From the NCBI GenBank assembly GCA_012845835.1, contig JABAKD010000025.1:10609264-10673263 (forward strand): a stretch of 64,000 bases of DNA, read 5' to 3'. The notes under the pieces were generated by a model, which worked only from the letters and a program-made list of their open reading frames with translations, was not told the origin of the DNA and searched no databases. Position 1 is the first letter of the stretch. Each line of letters starts with the position of its first letter. The stretch comes from Undaria pinnatifida (Eukaryota; Sar; Phaeophyceae; Laminariales; Alariaceae). Both the position numbers and the translations under genes were made by a program. Positions 1 through 14,337 of the stretch are shown here, piece by piece.

Positions 1-3000
1 AAGCCGAGAGTGTAGTGGGAGGACAGTAAATGGGATGGAAAAAGTTGTGGAATAGGAGCAGAAAGAGAATTCTTCCTCTTTCTCGTTGCTCGTTCGCGTA
101 TGTTTCCCTTCTTTTTCGGAATGGTAGAAAAAAAGGTGTATCGATCTTTTTTACGTTTTCTACGTTGTTTGTTGTTTTGCGTTGTTTTCAACACAATGAA
201 ACTATCGAACGTTTTGAGACGTTTTGCATAAATGTAAAATATATAGTCTACAGGGGGAATTTTTTTTCAGCAACAGCAGTGTAGCAAAAACAACCTACCC
301 GAGGTGTTGCAATAATCGTGGAGTCTTTTATTCGTCGACATCATGAAATTAATCTATTTTTGAACAGGTATGATGAGTGGTTGTGGGCGCACGTTCCACT
401 ACGAGCTCACTGGATGTTTATCATGTAGTCGCCGTTACGTCGTCACGCACGACAACAACGACTACTTACTTTGACTGTCTATTATCTGGACCGCCACGAA
501 ACATAACATACCAGTAATGGAAGGAGTGCGTGTGTAACTCGAACATACAACGACCCGCGATCAAAATGAACGCAAGAACCAAGGCCGGTCGCCTCAGTGG
601 TTTAGAGGTTACCCTCGAACATACTACTACTGCTGCTACTACTATCGTTGGTCCTTGAGTTAAATTCCCACCGCGGTGAAAGTATTGCATTATTTTCATT
701 TTCTAAAATATTATTTGCAAAAATTTTAAATGCAAAAAAAAATGACCAACTGCTGAGAGCTCCGGGCATCGTGGGTAGGTACAAGTCCACGCAAGTCGAC
801 GAGGGAAGAAATTGCTGAAATTTTCTCGCCATGAAGATGAAGGCACGTACTGTAGGTGGGGAAGGGGAAGCAGGGCTATCTTTCTGTGTGACCCTAGATG
901 TGGGCTCCTACTGGGGGGAAGCACGAGAGTAGAGTGCGAGTTAATAAATGTGATGAAGAAAAAAAAGAAAAAAAATGGGGATCGTGCGGGGGAGGGACAA
1001 AGATGAAAGAAAAGTGATGCGAAAATATTATCAGATGAAATAGGAGAAATATTACCCAACGCGCGCAGAACATTAGGTGAAATTTACGAATGCAAGAAGG
1101 TTAGGTATTTTTGAAACTCCTCTCACGGAAGGAACGAGAAACTCCTCTCACGGAAGGAACGACGACAAAGAGATATTCACGCGCACGTTATGGTATAATG
1201 TGGTTACAACAGAAGCATGTGAAAATGGATCCCACCCAGCCGGCGTCCGCGGTGGCCTCGTTAGAAAACTGGAATCCACCAGTAGTACGAATTCACAGAG
1301 TATAGCATGTAGCAACAACTATGCAGCAATCAGTGTATCGCATACAACCCGGTTGGTGATGAAATATAGATATTTCGAGAAGAAGCATCGAACGTAGGCA
1401 TTGTCCTAAATGTTACGCTTTTCTGCAGCAACTGCCAGGGTGAGAGGGCTACCTGGTGTCATTAGGGAAACGTATGGACAAAGCCGAACCCAACAAGAAA
1501 ATATTCAGAAACAAACGCCACACTCAAAAACTTGTGGATGATCTGGAAATAAATATGGAATACTATTCACCACTTCTTACTTGTTAGAAGAGTTGAAATG
1601 CTTGTGCACATTTCGAGCACCTGTTCCGGTCGGGCGATACGAGGGAAGAAAACGCTAAGCGATTGGAGGCCCACAGATGATGCCGTGCACCCAAGTACGT
1701 AGGGCGGGCGAAGGGCCTAGAATGTGACTCCGTATCTGAACCACGAGAAAAGAGTTGTTGTAGCTTGAGGGGAAGTGCACAGTAGACGATAGCAGTACCC
1801 ATGAGTTCCCTGGTAACATAGGCTCTACATCCAAATGACATTTTAAACCAGACCAGTACAACTGTGTACCTATGGGTTAGGATGCTACAACAACCTTACA
1901 TTACGTTAACAGAGCAGTGTTTGGTACGGCATACTACACCCACAACGAGAATGTCAGGTTTTACAATTCTAATGTAATAATCGATTTTTTTACGTACAAC
2001 CATGCCGTTCGTTCACGTTTTGCCACAACTGCAGTAACCCCCACCCTTCAACGTGTGAGGTGTATTGTATTTTTCTGTTCACATCATCATTGTTTTCAGT
2101 AAACCGAGAAGCCGTCCCACCAATACATGACAACGTTTTCCAGCAAGAATCATTTTGGCTCTGGCCCGACGCTCGTACAGGCCACGATCCACTCTGTGGT
2201 GTCCATTCATGTATCCCACCGAGTGAACGTGTACTGATAGAAGCAGCATACTTTTTTGTACACTATGGACTAGTCGAAGTGAACTGTATAGCATGTACCT
2301 ACCCCAGAAATATACCATATGCGTGCGTATTCATGCCGATATCTGCACGATACTGGAAGCAACCCCCTGTCTCATGCTTTTGCCCACAACAAAAGCCGAT
2401 GTGGTTTGCTAATAATTTCCGTTCACGGTATCCCTGACAATCGACACGGGAGTTATCGAGTTATCATCGAGTCGGAACCCACGAACGAATACTATCCGCT
2501 CCAGCTACAGGTCATGATAAACGCACGAAATTCATACGTACGTACCACACAGATTACAAACCTGAGCGAGTCAACCACTTTATTTCGGTCGAGCTGCAAT
2601 TTTTATACTTCGTAAATTCCCAGCATTTAGTTCCCGAGAGTGTGGATTCAGTTTCGAAGAGGTGTAAGGCGTACGAACGTATCGTGAAGAGAACAACATG
2701 TGGACATCATCGGAGTGATTCACAGTTTTTTTCTACGTTTTCTTGTACGTTTCGAACCCGAAATCACGAAGTGGACGAGGCACCAGAGCGCATTAAATAT
2801 ATATTTTGCGGCTTCATCCCCGGAAGTTTGCAAGAATATATCTTGTTCTTACGCATCTGTGTGGCACATGGCCCTCACCGCGGACGGATAGAGACATCGG
2901 CGTGGTTTCGAGCCCACCGCTCTCATTCCACAGTCACCACCGCCCAGTTGCATCCAGCGCAAATAATTATCTGCCTTCACGCGAGAAGAGAACATCGACC

Positions 3001-3829
3001 TTCGGGGCGCACTCACTTCTTGCCTTCGACATCGCATAGAGTGAGTGGACCTGAGTGGACGTAGAATTTGAGCGATTCAATAATAAATACTTCCCTTTTT
3101 TTGGTATAAGATACCCAAAGGGTGGATGCGGGTACACCGTGTCTCGGGTTCGAGAGCAGAAAGTGCAAGAAATTCCGTTGGACATAGAGCCTCCGGTGAA
3201 GTGTTGTGGCGGACGAAGTACACTTTATCGCACGTTAGAGTTGAAACTCGCGGCGACCGCTTAATTAAGGAACAAATACGCTACATCTCCTTGGCTTCCT
3301 AGCGGTCAAGCCTCGAGGCCTACTTCGGCAAACTGAAGCGGTCGACGACGGATTGCGGTGTTAAGCATAGAAGAGAACGAGGGTATATTGCTTTATCCCG
3401 ATGTAGGCCACGGCTTTTAGGTATGAAGCGATAGGAACCGCTACGAGGTCCTCCGGGGGCACAGCCCACTGTAGGTGTGATATTGACCGTGCGAGGCACG
3501 CCATGTCAACGGGTCACTGCTGCGGTGTGCCGCAACGTACTTGGTTGCGGGGGGGGGGGGGGGTATGGAATTGTTACAGTTCATACATTTCGGATGTTCG
3601 AACCAAACCTTCGCAGAATATCCGGTACGATAAACGAGGTAGCGTGCGGATAGATTAACAAGAGCACAAAGCCATAAATGTTGCTCGTGTACAATCTGAT
3701 GAGACAGGCTCTCGTCATGCAAGTGACAAATCTTATCGCTAAACATCACCGGTGTTGCCTCTTTTCCGCCCAGGCGGTAGTAGCTGGAAGAAAGAAGTGT
3801 ATTTCTCAAGGAAAAAATCAGGCCACACG
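1..3829. other. 5' flank of copy 1, no recognisable gene
   Basis: AT-rich, frame-broken sequence shared with the other units. It contains short A/T runs (about 957-977), a 15-bp or longer G run at 3547-3563, a 5'-biased degenerate tRNA-like stretch near 585-680 and a conserved short frame beginning MDPTQPASAVA near 1223. No frame longer than 140 codons is maintained in all three units, so I see no gene. The haloperoxidase promoter presumably lies in the last 1 kb. Confidence 0.6.
585..680 (+). repeat. Degenerate tRNA-like (A-box) sequence, unit 1
   Basis: The stretch contains TGGTTTAGAGGTTACCC, which fits a pol III A box (TRGYNNANNNG), and about 60 bp later TTGAGTTAAATTCCC, a poor B box. No acceptor stem pairs, so it is not a working tRNA. 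It could be the head of an old tRNA-derived SINE. Counterparts lie at about 19105-19200 and 37230-37325. Confidence 0.25.
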
Positions 3830-6800
3830 ATGAAGGGTCTTGCAGGATCTGCCGGTGCTATGGCCGTAATCGCTCTGGGGCTGTTTCCCGGTTCCAACGG
3901 GGAATCTCTACGACAAGACGGGAGTGATAACGGCCCAACGAGAGGCGTGGATGCGGCGGGATCACTCTCAACCAACACGTTGGACAGCAATGGCTCGCGT
4001 CGTCTTCAAAGGCGTAATCGTCCTGCAACAGATGATGCCCTCGATGTCAATGGAACGGTGGGTACCGATACTCTATTGATGTGTATATTATTATCAACGC
4101 GATTGTAGGGTTTGGTTCCGGCTGGAATACCGTCTCAACGGGTTACCTCAATAGCATCAACCCTGACCACGTTAGGCGCACGTTCGCTCCTTGGTACAAA
4201 TTGTTGACGATACAGCGAAACCTGGCCGTCAAATTGCTCGTGAATACCTCCTTGATAAACATCATCACGTTTTTCGACCATACCTGGTAGGCAGTAATCA
4301 ATGTGACACAAAACGAAACCATTGCTCGGCATGCCCCCGTTAGCACCTCACCGTCAAATCAACTGGCATCGCGCGCCACAGCCTCTCTTTGCGCCGTAGC
4401 GACGGCTGCAGGCATGCACGACTTCGATCGTGTATTGTTCAGAATTGACGGCTATTGTTCCCGCTGGTATCACGTCCGTTTACGTGTGTCGCACAGCCTG
4501 AAGAGAGGGCTGCCAACGTGCTGACCCAGCGGACCGATTGGGCGGAGACCGAGTTTGCGGCGTCCGAGGGGACGCTACATGTCAACAACGGAGACCGCTC
4601 CTCCGCCGCCACGTTCCACAAGTCGCTGCCCCACGACAGCCTTGGGCAGGTAACCCCCCCTGTGTTTAAATATTTATGTGGTGAAAATTGAGAGAGCAAC
4701 CCTGCGCAGCTTCGAGATTGAAAGTGTCAGGCCGGGACATCCTACGTACTGTAGCTTCTACTCAAGAAGTCACAGTACCAAGTAAGCAACGTGCAATGTG
4801 TGGCGAACGGCGGTAGGAGGTTTACGTGTGTACCCAAAGGTCTCTGACTGCCTTTGCCTCCTTTTTTCGCGATCACTCCACAAATGTACAACACCATACA
4901 GTGAATGTGCTCTACAGACGTATATGCTATATACTTCGCGAATGAATGAGATTGTTCAGCTAGCTCCAATGTTGAGTCATTTCTCCGCACCGTGTATCCT
5001 ATTTCTTGATGCGGTCGTTCCTACCTGACACGCTCCAGGTGGACAGCGATGCCTTCGACGCCTTGATCGAGTGTGTTTCCGAAGGCGACTTCGACACATG
5101 CGAGCAGGTGCCGGCCGGAGACGAGGATGGGTTCCTGGTCAACCCTCTTGGAGGCCTCGCGACCAGTATGGCTGGACCTGCCAGGTACTATTGTGTTGTC
5201 GGTACCATGCACCCTCTAAGCAGGATTAGGCCGTCTGTGAATGCAGAAACACCCTACCTGTAGTTGATGTAAAAGGAACTCTAAACTAGTGACTTAGGAT
5301 CCCTGAGCGTAAACACGATTTGTCCCAAACCTCTCGCTGCTAAGCACAAACAGCAAGAGACGTTGCGACTCCAGCTATAATTGGCGCCGAACAGGGTGGT
5401 CATCAGCACCGGTAGCTAAGACGTAGCTCGGCATAGTGTTGTCGTGCAGAGTGACCTCGTAAATGTGCGACAAACGATGCGGTCCGCCTCAAGGCCTGTC
5501 ATGTTCGTTTCTCGGTGTGTGTACTTTGACGAGGCAGCCCCTGCAAGGCATTCAACGCAGATTGTGACGGCGATGACGTTTGGTTTGCGGACACGGCATC
5601 AGCCCGCACTGACCTGCTGTGTTATCGTGTCCAATGCCTTACCTCCTCCATCTTGCGTTTTGCTTCTCTCGGTTTTCTGTCCCTTCAATCCTCTCGCGTC
5701 GGTCACTCTTCCTGTCAATCCGTGCTCGCTGTCTCGCACCATGCCTGTTCTCGTCTGGTTCATTCCATCCGACGGTCTGGCGAACTCTACACCTGTGGCG
5801 GCTTTGCTGGCCACATCGCGGACATCTTCTTCTGTACAACGACACCGACGACATGCATGGTTGGCAACGAATATGGTACGGAAATATGTTCCATTTTCCC
5901 GTCGCTTCTTCTCGCCCTTCGGCCCTGGCTACCATGAACGGTCGGATATCGTGACAGCTCTGCCTTGACAATCCCTAGTGCTTCGGCCATCAACTCCGAG
6001 GACCTGGTAAGTTGTAGGTGTTGAATTGTTTCAGCACGGTAGCTGTTAGCTTCTGAAGTGTATTCTGAAGGGACCCTGCCACTTGCATCTCGTGGGATGT
6101 TCTGAACCAACGTCGTCCATCACTCGCGTATCGTTTTATTTGTCGCGAGACGTACAACTTGTGTGGTTGTCGTTGCGCTCATGGCACTAATGTGTCCCAC
6201 AATGGGTCAGGCTCGTCCAGGACTAGCTGTGTTTGCTGGTTCGCTGGTGGGCTTGATCAAAGGAGGAGCTGCTCCACATTATTCGGCATGCTAAATAAAT
6301 TTGTTGTTTACAACGGTGTTTTCTGCAAACATAGACGATGGAACTGTCCGCGGTGTCAATAGGTGATCGGAGTAATAGGGGACAGGTTATTGTCGAAAAG
6401 AGGTATAACGGTGTGAGATATTGAGGTTCTTCAGCGAGGAGCCGCAGAATGTTTAGTTTCATGGTTGTTGTATCATGGTTCGTGGGATGCCTTCTGAACG
6501 TGCCCTCGATCGAATGTATCTTCACGATTCCGCCTCAGGCCGCTCAAATGGCGGAGCTGTACTGGATGGCCTTGACAAGGGACGTGCCGTTCTCCAAGTA
6601 CGGCGAAGACGAGGCAACCGTGGCGGCAGCAGGTACACCAAATACATTTTGCATGCGATTGGCGGAATGGTGCAACAGACGACAGTTCGCTGTACGGCAG
6701 AAACTCAGCACTTTCGTCACCAATGCGGAGTTCCAGTTTCGAAACCATAAAGTGCAAAAGCTACCTCTTGACTGTCCGTTCTTTCTTGATACAGATATGA

Positions 6801-9800
6801 TGATGGGAGATAGCAGTTCCAGTAACAAATTTGCGTTGTCGTATCGGTATACTAGGATGTCGGAGATCGGTCCTGTCTTACTCCCAGCTTTTTCTTCCTT
6901 CCGGAACGCCTTCCCCTTGGTACTCGAGATGAGGTAGAGGATGTATGTGTGGTACTCGTGAGAAACTGAATCATATTTATCTAGGCGTCTTATCGGCCTA
7001 CACGCTAGATTCTCCACCGCCTTATTTTTTCTTCTGTGAAGTAACGCCGCCCTGCGAAGCTCCTAGAAGTCAGGAAACACTACCCGATGGCGGCAGGTTG
7101 ATCCCGTGATTGTAAACCTCGACTATTCATGTATTGTGGGCTCGGATAGCCGAATTCTGTACTGAGTGCATTATCGTTCAAGCTCTTCCCACGTGTCTTT
7201 ATGGATGAAATCCCAATTTAGGATGTAGTTAATGCTACTCTGCGGTGTACGGCAGCCATGGTTGGCGCTTGTTGCCATGTGCTTTGCCAGTCGTTCGACA
7301 AGGCCAACATATTGTGTTTCTCAGAAGTTGCTACTTCGATTAACAATCGTGTTTGTACCATCTTGACCAAGGACGATTGTTGTCGGGGTGTAACGATTTG
7401 AACCTTCCGTGATTTTGACAGACAACTTGGCCACGATGCCGGGCTTCGCCAACATGAACGGGGTGGCCGTCGGAAGAAATGGAAAAGCGGATCCGCAGTC
7501 GCAGCTGTTCCGGTCTTCCGCAGTCGGTGTCGAGACAGGACCCTTCATTTCCCAGGTACAGTGTAGCAGCCTGTTCATGATGCGGCTTTTTGTTCGGACC
7601 TGCCCTCACCCCTGAAGAGCTTGTTCCACTACTATGTTGCTTCGTTGGTTGAGGTTGTCGTTGTGATTCCATGAGACGGTGCGTATCTCACTCACCGTAA
7701 GAGTTGAATATGGCAAACGAAAAGGAAGACGTCGTGGCAGACCACCAAGGCTAAGGTGCGGGCATCGGCGCCAGCGTTCATTTCGCTGTGGTATTACCCA
7801 TGCCTGACAACGCGTGCTGGTGGTCCAGGATGTGCTACTGTGATAATAACCTCTTTCGTCATGTATTTGGATTTCAGGCGTACGAGTGACCCGCCCTAAG
7901 TATCATCTCCCCCGATCATTTCCCCGTTGCCCATGGATTTGCGCTGGAATAGCTACTGGTGAAGGACTTCACTATTGATTCCATCACGGTATCGCCTCAG
8001 CAGACGACCTTTGCGTCCGGAGTGGACTACATGGTCGACTACGACGAATGGCTTCGCATACAGGTTAGCGGCAGCACGTAAAAAACAAAACGACTGGAAA
8101 TGCACGGCGTGTGCACCGACGACCCTTGTTGGCGTGGGAGCTGGACATGGAAGGGGAGGAAGGGAAGGGACGAAATCCTCTAGCTCTGTCAATGTAGCTG
8201 ATCATATTGGCGTCCGGTGGCAACGTTCGTACGATCTACCACTCTTAGAACATCGGTTAGTTCCGTTATCGGCCTTCGCTTAACTCGATTGGTCGTTGTT
8301 GGGACGTAGCCGAGCGATTTCAAAACAATTGTCCCAAGAACATTATTCGTCCTTGCGTTATGCCTCTGCATACGTGGTGCACATGGACTCGGCCGTAGGG
8401 TAGGGCACCGTCAGTACACTGTCGTTTCGTATTTAGGCCTCACCAAGCGAACAATCGTTGGTGCCACCTGGTGGTTGGTGTGTAACATGCATCAGATATC
8501 GTACGCCGGCACCCTTCCGTTATTTTCTGTCCATCAGAATCGCAAGCGTTTCACTCGTGAACAACAAGATGATATATTGAATTGGGAATATTGATTCGCT
8601 CATTTGTGACGATCGGCATTGGCAGCAGTGCGCACCCTTCGTCTGGTGGTATGCCCGGTCGGCCGTGTTATTGTACCCGATCTGGTGTCGCCTAGTCGTC
8701 TTCTCACCTCAGCCTGAAACGCTTTCTTGATTCCCCCCGCGATTTTCTCAGAACGGTGGCAAGCCGGACTCGCCGGAGGAGGAAGACTCTGTTAAGCGGT
8801 ACATCCGCAACTCCCGCGATCTTTCGAGGCTGGTAGTCACCGACACCATCAACACGTGAGTGCTCTACCGTGGTTGCAGACTGCATTTTCGACTCCTGAG
8901 CTGCGGGATAGTCTCTCTACCTCAAGGGTGTTGGTCGCCGTTCGAGATGTCGCGGCAGACACCATCACTACTCTCTAACGAGAAATCTCCCGGTACATAA
9001 TAATATGAACAGCGATTCTCAACGCTCCCCAGCTGTTATTTCCATTCACCTGAGCAGGTGACTGGGAGTTCACGAATACCCACACGCTTGTGCCTGACAT
9101 TAAGTAACAGGACGTTAATGCTATGCTGTGCTTTGTTGGGACGCGATGAATATTTAACCATGTGACCAATATTCTCGATTGTCAGGGAGGCGTACCGAGC
9201 GGCACTGATTCTTATCGAAGAAGGAGCCATCAGCCGTCCTGGCTTCAACGGTCCGTACGACGAGAGCGGCCGCCAGGTTGGGTTCGTCAACTACGGCGTG
9301 TCTCACGTTATGAGGATCATCGGAAACGCAGAGCTGGCCATGCGATCCTCGTGGTACCAGAAGTGGAACGTGCACCTGTTCGCTCGCCCAGAGGTGAGGT
9401 TTCACTGACAAGCCGAACCTGTCTGACGACGTACATCGGCCCCCCGCAATGTGTGTATTTATCAAAACACGATTTGCTTTGGTTTCGGGGACTGGTTAAG
9501 CGTTTTGCATCAGTCCTCGAACTCTCTAGCCCTTTCAATCGAGCATCCATTGGTTGACGATCTCCCTGGGTTTGATATACGTTGGAGAGGCAATTCATTG
9601 TCGATTAAACGGTTCCCATTTCCGCTAAATGCCTTCCAACTTATTCGCGTTGTGCCGATGTTGTCGGATCGTTGGGCGTGACAGGCCGTCGCTGGAACCC
9701 TCCACAATGTCATCTACGGCGATCTTGACGTAGAATTCGACGAGTCGCTCCTCAACAACAGGGAGTTGCTCAGGAGGGTGCGGGAGCGGAATGTAGAGAT

Positions 9801-12039
9801 CAACGGAAGGAGGGGACGACGCGGGCGCACCTACCTCCTGCCGATGGTGAGACATATCCCTAAGGAAATCAGATAGATGACGTGAAATAGGTGCCGGGTA
9901 GATTGAGAGACACATGGCCACTCACGCGGTTCTTCCAAAGGCACCACCGCGATATGGAAATACGCCCGCGTTTCCTTCTGTTGAATATTCCCGGTTTAGT
10001 GTGACTGTGCCGAACTTGTTCACCACGACGTCAATCAGTTGCAGCACGCGCTCGAGGTAGCCAATGTCTCCGCCATTCATACTTTCAACTTGTATTTCAG
10101 GGTAAAAGCAAGCGCGTAGACCCCATCTCGCACTCACGCTTCTTGCCAGACATGAATGCGTAAATGCCCGCATGCATATTTTGCCAGAACAGCTACAGGA
10201 TGAAACGTTTGCATCGTGTTTGACAGCTGTGCTATAGGAAGATTTATATGACAACAACAGTGACGCCTCCATTAAACCGCTTACGAAACACCAACACGTT
10301 AGCAGTCTCGCTTTTCGCTCCAAACGTTGGTATTTGCGGAGCGGTAGAGTGTGCCATTTAGTAACGTAAGTGTAAAGGATACGTCCAAATAATTGCTGAG
10401 TAGGTACCTTGACCAGATTAGCACCTGTGCGCACACCCGTCCTTATTGTTATGAAATTACGCATTTGGTTCCACAGGCTGTCAACGAGGGGTCGCCAACT
10501 CACCCATCGTACCCATCTGGCCACGCGGTTCAGAACGGCGCCTTCGCAACGGTGCTCAAGGTGAGATGCAGATGACACCCATTTCAGTCGCTGATACCTA
10601 GAACCACGGCCTCCGTGTCAGATTGGTGTTAGGACGTGACTATCAATGGTCGAACCTAGTCCCATAGTCCCATATTTCACGAACACATTGAGGGATCTCC
10701 GCCTCAAGGCCTTGCTCATTGCCAATGAAATGGGCGGGGTTGGTTTAGAAACATGTCGGTTTGCACTGAAACGTTTCACACCAACCCTCTCGAGTGTGTT
10801 TTCTCGGCAAGGTTGTGGCCAAGTACTGTGAGATCGCTGTGTACTAACAAACCGTGTGATCGAGCGCTTTGTATTTCGAACACGATGTTCTGTTACGTTG
10901 TAAACGTGGTCGTGAACTGCTGACCAATGCGTTTGTTGTCCAGACTCTTTGCGTCAACCGCGAGGGTAGTTCTGGAATGCATTGCAATCTATTTTAATGT
11001 ACGTCCATTGTTTGCGACTTTTAGACCTTCAGGCGCTGGAGAGTACGAGTTGTCTGTTTGTGGCTAAACGACAGCTTAGTCAGTTCCTGCCATCGTACAC
11101 CTACAGCAGACCAGAGGGTTGACCAACCCTGTACCGTGAGCCGTAACCAAGACGACGTATGAACTCTTCAGTTAGACGTCGGTTGCCATTCCCCTAACAG
11201 CTGCTCCGAATCGCCACTAATTACCGCAGGCCCTTGTTGGACTGGAGAGGGGCGCTTCGTGCTTTGCTGACCCCGTGCTGCCCGACGATGATGGGCTGAA
11301 CCTTCTTCCCTACACCGGCAGAGACTGCCTGACGTACGAGGGAGAAATCAACAAAATGGCTGTCAACGTCGCATTCGGCAGGTACAGCAAGCACGGAAAA
11401 CGTATGTATGAGCACTAGTGCGAAGAGCGAACAACTGCGCCTTGGCCACGTCTCGCAACTTCAGATGCGGCGAAACACAGTGTGTGAAATGTGTCTTGCG
11501 TTCATGTAACGAATCCCTGCATTGTCCTTGCCCGTGTTCTGATGTACTATAATTTTCAGGCAAATGTGTGGCGTTCACTGGAGGATTGACGGCCAGGAAG
11601 GGTTGACCCTAGGGGAGACGGTCGCTGTGCGGATTCTACAGCAGGTGAAAACTTGCATCAATGATATTTACGACCGTTATTTTGCTGAACACGTGAGGAC
11701 GGCACTCCCTGTGTAGACGGTGTTTCCACGTCTCTCCCCGAACCACCAATGAAATCGAAAAATGAACGGGGGAGGGCCGACTGCCGCAATGATGATTGAT
11801 ACCAGGAAAAAGGAATAATTGATGGACTCTACGCCGGTGAGGTACGCGTATGTTGACCCTCCCATGGCTGGTTTTTCGTTTATCTTCGTTTTCAGGAGGC
11901 TGTGGCTTTCCCAGAGAACGAGCCCTACGAGTTCCGTCTCATGAAAGGCGAGACGATCAGGCTCGAAACGGACGGGTCTTTCTTCGTGAACAACAAAAGG
12001 TGCAGGGGAGAGGCGTTCATGGGGGCTGACCAGTGCTAA
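3830..12039 (+). CDS. vHPO: Vanadium-dependent haloperoxidase, copy 1 (14 exons, 617 aa)
   Basis: Exons: 3830-4057, 4497-4649, 5039-5184, 5958-6006, 6539-6632, 7422-7555, 7953-8063, 8752-8855, 9186-9393, 9685-9846, 10477-10560, 11230-11381, 11560-11644, 11896-12039. Every intron is GT-AG, all phases agree and the join is open to TAA. The enzyme uses H2O2 to oxidise halide to hypohalous acid. Residues 1-24 look like a signal peptide (Lys2, then a small/hydrophobic run) and a basic RRLQRRNR stretch follows. Vanadate ligands expected for algal V-BPO are all present: K399 (WYQKW), R407 (ARPE), S477-G478-H479 in HPSYPSGHA, R542 (AFGR) and H548 (GVHWR); H472 matches the second active-site histidine. 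The R-to-H spacing of six equals that of Ascophyllum enzyme. I chose the ATG at 3830 because MKGLAGSAGAM is shared with copy 3; an in-frame ATG at 3752 would add 26 residues ahead of the signal peptide. Substrate (Br or I) is not decidable. Family assignment is very sure; exon 1 and exon 4 limits are slightly less so. Confidence 0.93.
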
Positions 12040-14337
12040 CTAAACGGGGCACCAGCGTTCGGTGTAGCATGCGGACGGCTTGAACCGCAGTCGTATATTG
12101 AATTAATAGGCGATACCTGCCAAATGCGCGCTGGTTATTGCCACTTAATTTTCCAACATAAGACGGCGGTAAATCGCCATGCTTCAGCGGTGTAGTGGTT
12201 GTCTGTTGACTGGTCATGTTTGGTTGCTGTCTGCATACACCCCGATGAGCGAACAACCGCTGTCGCTTACCAAGAAAATATTGAAGAGCTTTGAGCGATC
12301 ATGCGGTACTCATCGTAGACCGTCGTGGTGCAGTGTTCCTGTAAACATTACACTAGATGAAACCTTAAGGACGGAGGCGTTCGGCAGAATCCATCCATAT
12401 CGTTACTGCCTGTGAAGTCTCTTCGAACGCAATGTTGGCGTTGAGATTTTAAGGCAACTGTAGTTTTCTGAATGTAATATACACGTAGCGGGGGCAGGGA
12501 CGGGCGGGGCGGTGGAAGGGTGTTCCGGTGGGTTTGTGCAAGAAGTTGTTATTGCAATTTTGGAGTGGTCGCTCCGAGCGTGCGCGGTACGTAAAGCACG
12601 TCGAGTCTTCGTCAGCTGCAGGCAACACCGTGCACTACCGTTCGGCGCACAATTCCGTGTATACGTGTTTGCAGTGTTAAATGCTCCGGATTATGGCAGC
12701 CTTCAGATAATCACGGTTGGCTCAATGCTTTGAGGGTGTGATGCATTGTGTTGGGTGTGACTGGCTATGTATGCCGAGATATAGAACGAAGAGTATGATG
12801 TGAATTGTTTGTTGTCTGGTGTAGTGTTTGTCGAAACTCTGCCATCACCTCCATCAGGGAACGTCGGTGGCAACCCGTCAAGATGAGGACAGTTTCGTGC
12901 GCCGTTAGTTTCTACTGCCGTCACACCCAGAAGTTTGGGATGGATCAAGGTGGCCCCGAGTTCTATGTGGCCACGTATGTTCGGCTGTCCTGATAAAGTC
13001 CTTCCCCAAGCAAGGGTTCTCTTCCATGGGTGCTCCGTGGTAGTTTGAGAAGTTCGTTTATCTTCGGCGGGGATAGTTTTGCTTGGTACCGGTCGATACG
13101 CGAGACGAGGGCTGCGTCACGCTGTCACCAATACTTCATCCTCTTCAGGACAATGACGTCGTTAAAGGGGAGGGTTTCGGTTTGCAAGCATAGCTATGTA
13201 AAATAGAGGGGAGGGATTGGGTACATCGATTAGTCTAATGTGTTTGTTTGAAGTTGTATGCACGCTAGATTAAATACACGGAGAAAGCGTTCGTTGCTCA
13301 AGGGGGCAATAGCCATACCTATGTTTTACTATGTACAGACTGCGCGTTTCATCTAATGTTTTTGTTGTTGGATGTATGATATGATTTTTCTCAGGGGAAT
13401 TCAGTATGTACATTGTATAGCGCTACGCACAGCGGAGCCAGCGGTTGGGTTTGTTCGGTTGTAATCCCCAAGCCTGCTCACGCTGGTCGCTGGAAAATTT
13501 GCCTATCGAACAGCGAACAGATCGTTGGGCGTCACGGTCATTATCTTTAAAAATTGTATTTTCAATCGTTCGAGATCGTGCCGCTCAACCCGCGACGGCG
13601 GTTATGAGCACTGCTGTAGTATCGCCTTCGAAGCTTTCGTTGTTCTGGAAGGAATCAGGCATATGTATGAATATTCGTCAATGTTGCTACGGCTTGCTGG
13701 GTCCTATTTTCGGCGTCTCTTTGTGCAATGAAAGTTTTAGCCGTCTTGCATTAATGCGGCATACACGGCGCAGTTAACACATGTTGCGCTTCCCAGACGT
13801 CGAAAAACCAATCATGATTTCAAGCCAAGGACCTCTGGTTGGGTTTTGGCGTAATCATCGTTGGTTGAATTTCCCATTCTGGTTTTTGTGTGGTCCAAGC
13901 GCTAGAGACCGAATACGCATCGATCGTATTTTGCTGCAAAGAATTATCCAGTTTTAGGAGTGGGTAATTTCTAGATTTTAGATAAAGACGTTCAGACGTA
14001 TGCTTGGCTCCTTGCAACACAGGCGAGTCCCGATATTGATCCGTTGCACATTGCTGCTGCAACGTCGATCTTGCACCGGTGACGCTGTCCGTTCCCAAAA
14101 TAAAAGGGCCCGAAAACTCTAATCGAAACGTTTATCGTAGGTACAATATCGACTACTCAACCGGTCAACCTCACAAATATCAAAATTTGAAACATTTTGG
14201 TGAAATCGCAAAACGTGAACAATGTTTTCTTGAAAAATGCGTTCATTTCTATACATACAAACGTGGGTCGATTCGACATCGTTATAGACTTCTTGCATTC
14301 ACCTTCCAAGGACCCGACCTCCGACATGTGGCAACCA
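12040..14337. other. 3' flank of copy 1, no gene seen
   Basis: The first several hundred bases may be 3' UTR. The rest is shared with unit 2 and, to about 13000, with unit 3. Reading frames here (such as 12805-12993) are not kept open in the paralogous units, so none is called. It includes a G-rich stretch at 12489-12515. Confidence 0.55.

Noticed and set aside
585-680. Functional tRNA gene
   Set aside because: An A box is visible, but there is no acceptor or anticodon stem pairing and the B box is poor.
1223-1305. Short conserved peptide MDPTQPASAVA in all three 5' flanks
   Set aside because: Frames stop soon after in units 2 and 3, and no splice partner was found; similarity reflects duplication.
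3100-3115. TATAAG in GGTATAAGATACC about 0.7 kb upstream of the copy 1 start, with counterparts in units 2 and 3
   Set aside because: Young duplicates are conserved everywhere, and unit 3 reads GATATATGATACC; no evidence that this is a core promoter.
5444-5968. 174-codon frame within intron 3 of copy 1
   Set aside because: It overlaps the exon 4 acceptor, and the matching intron sequences of copies 2 and 3 do not keep the frame open.
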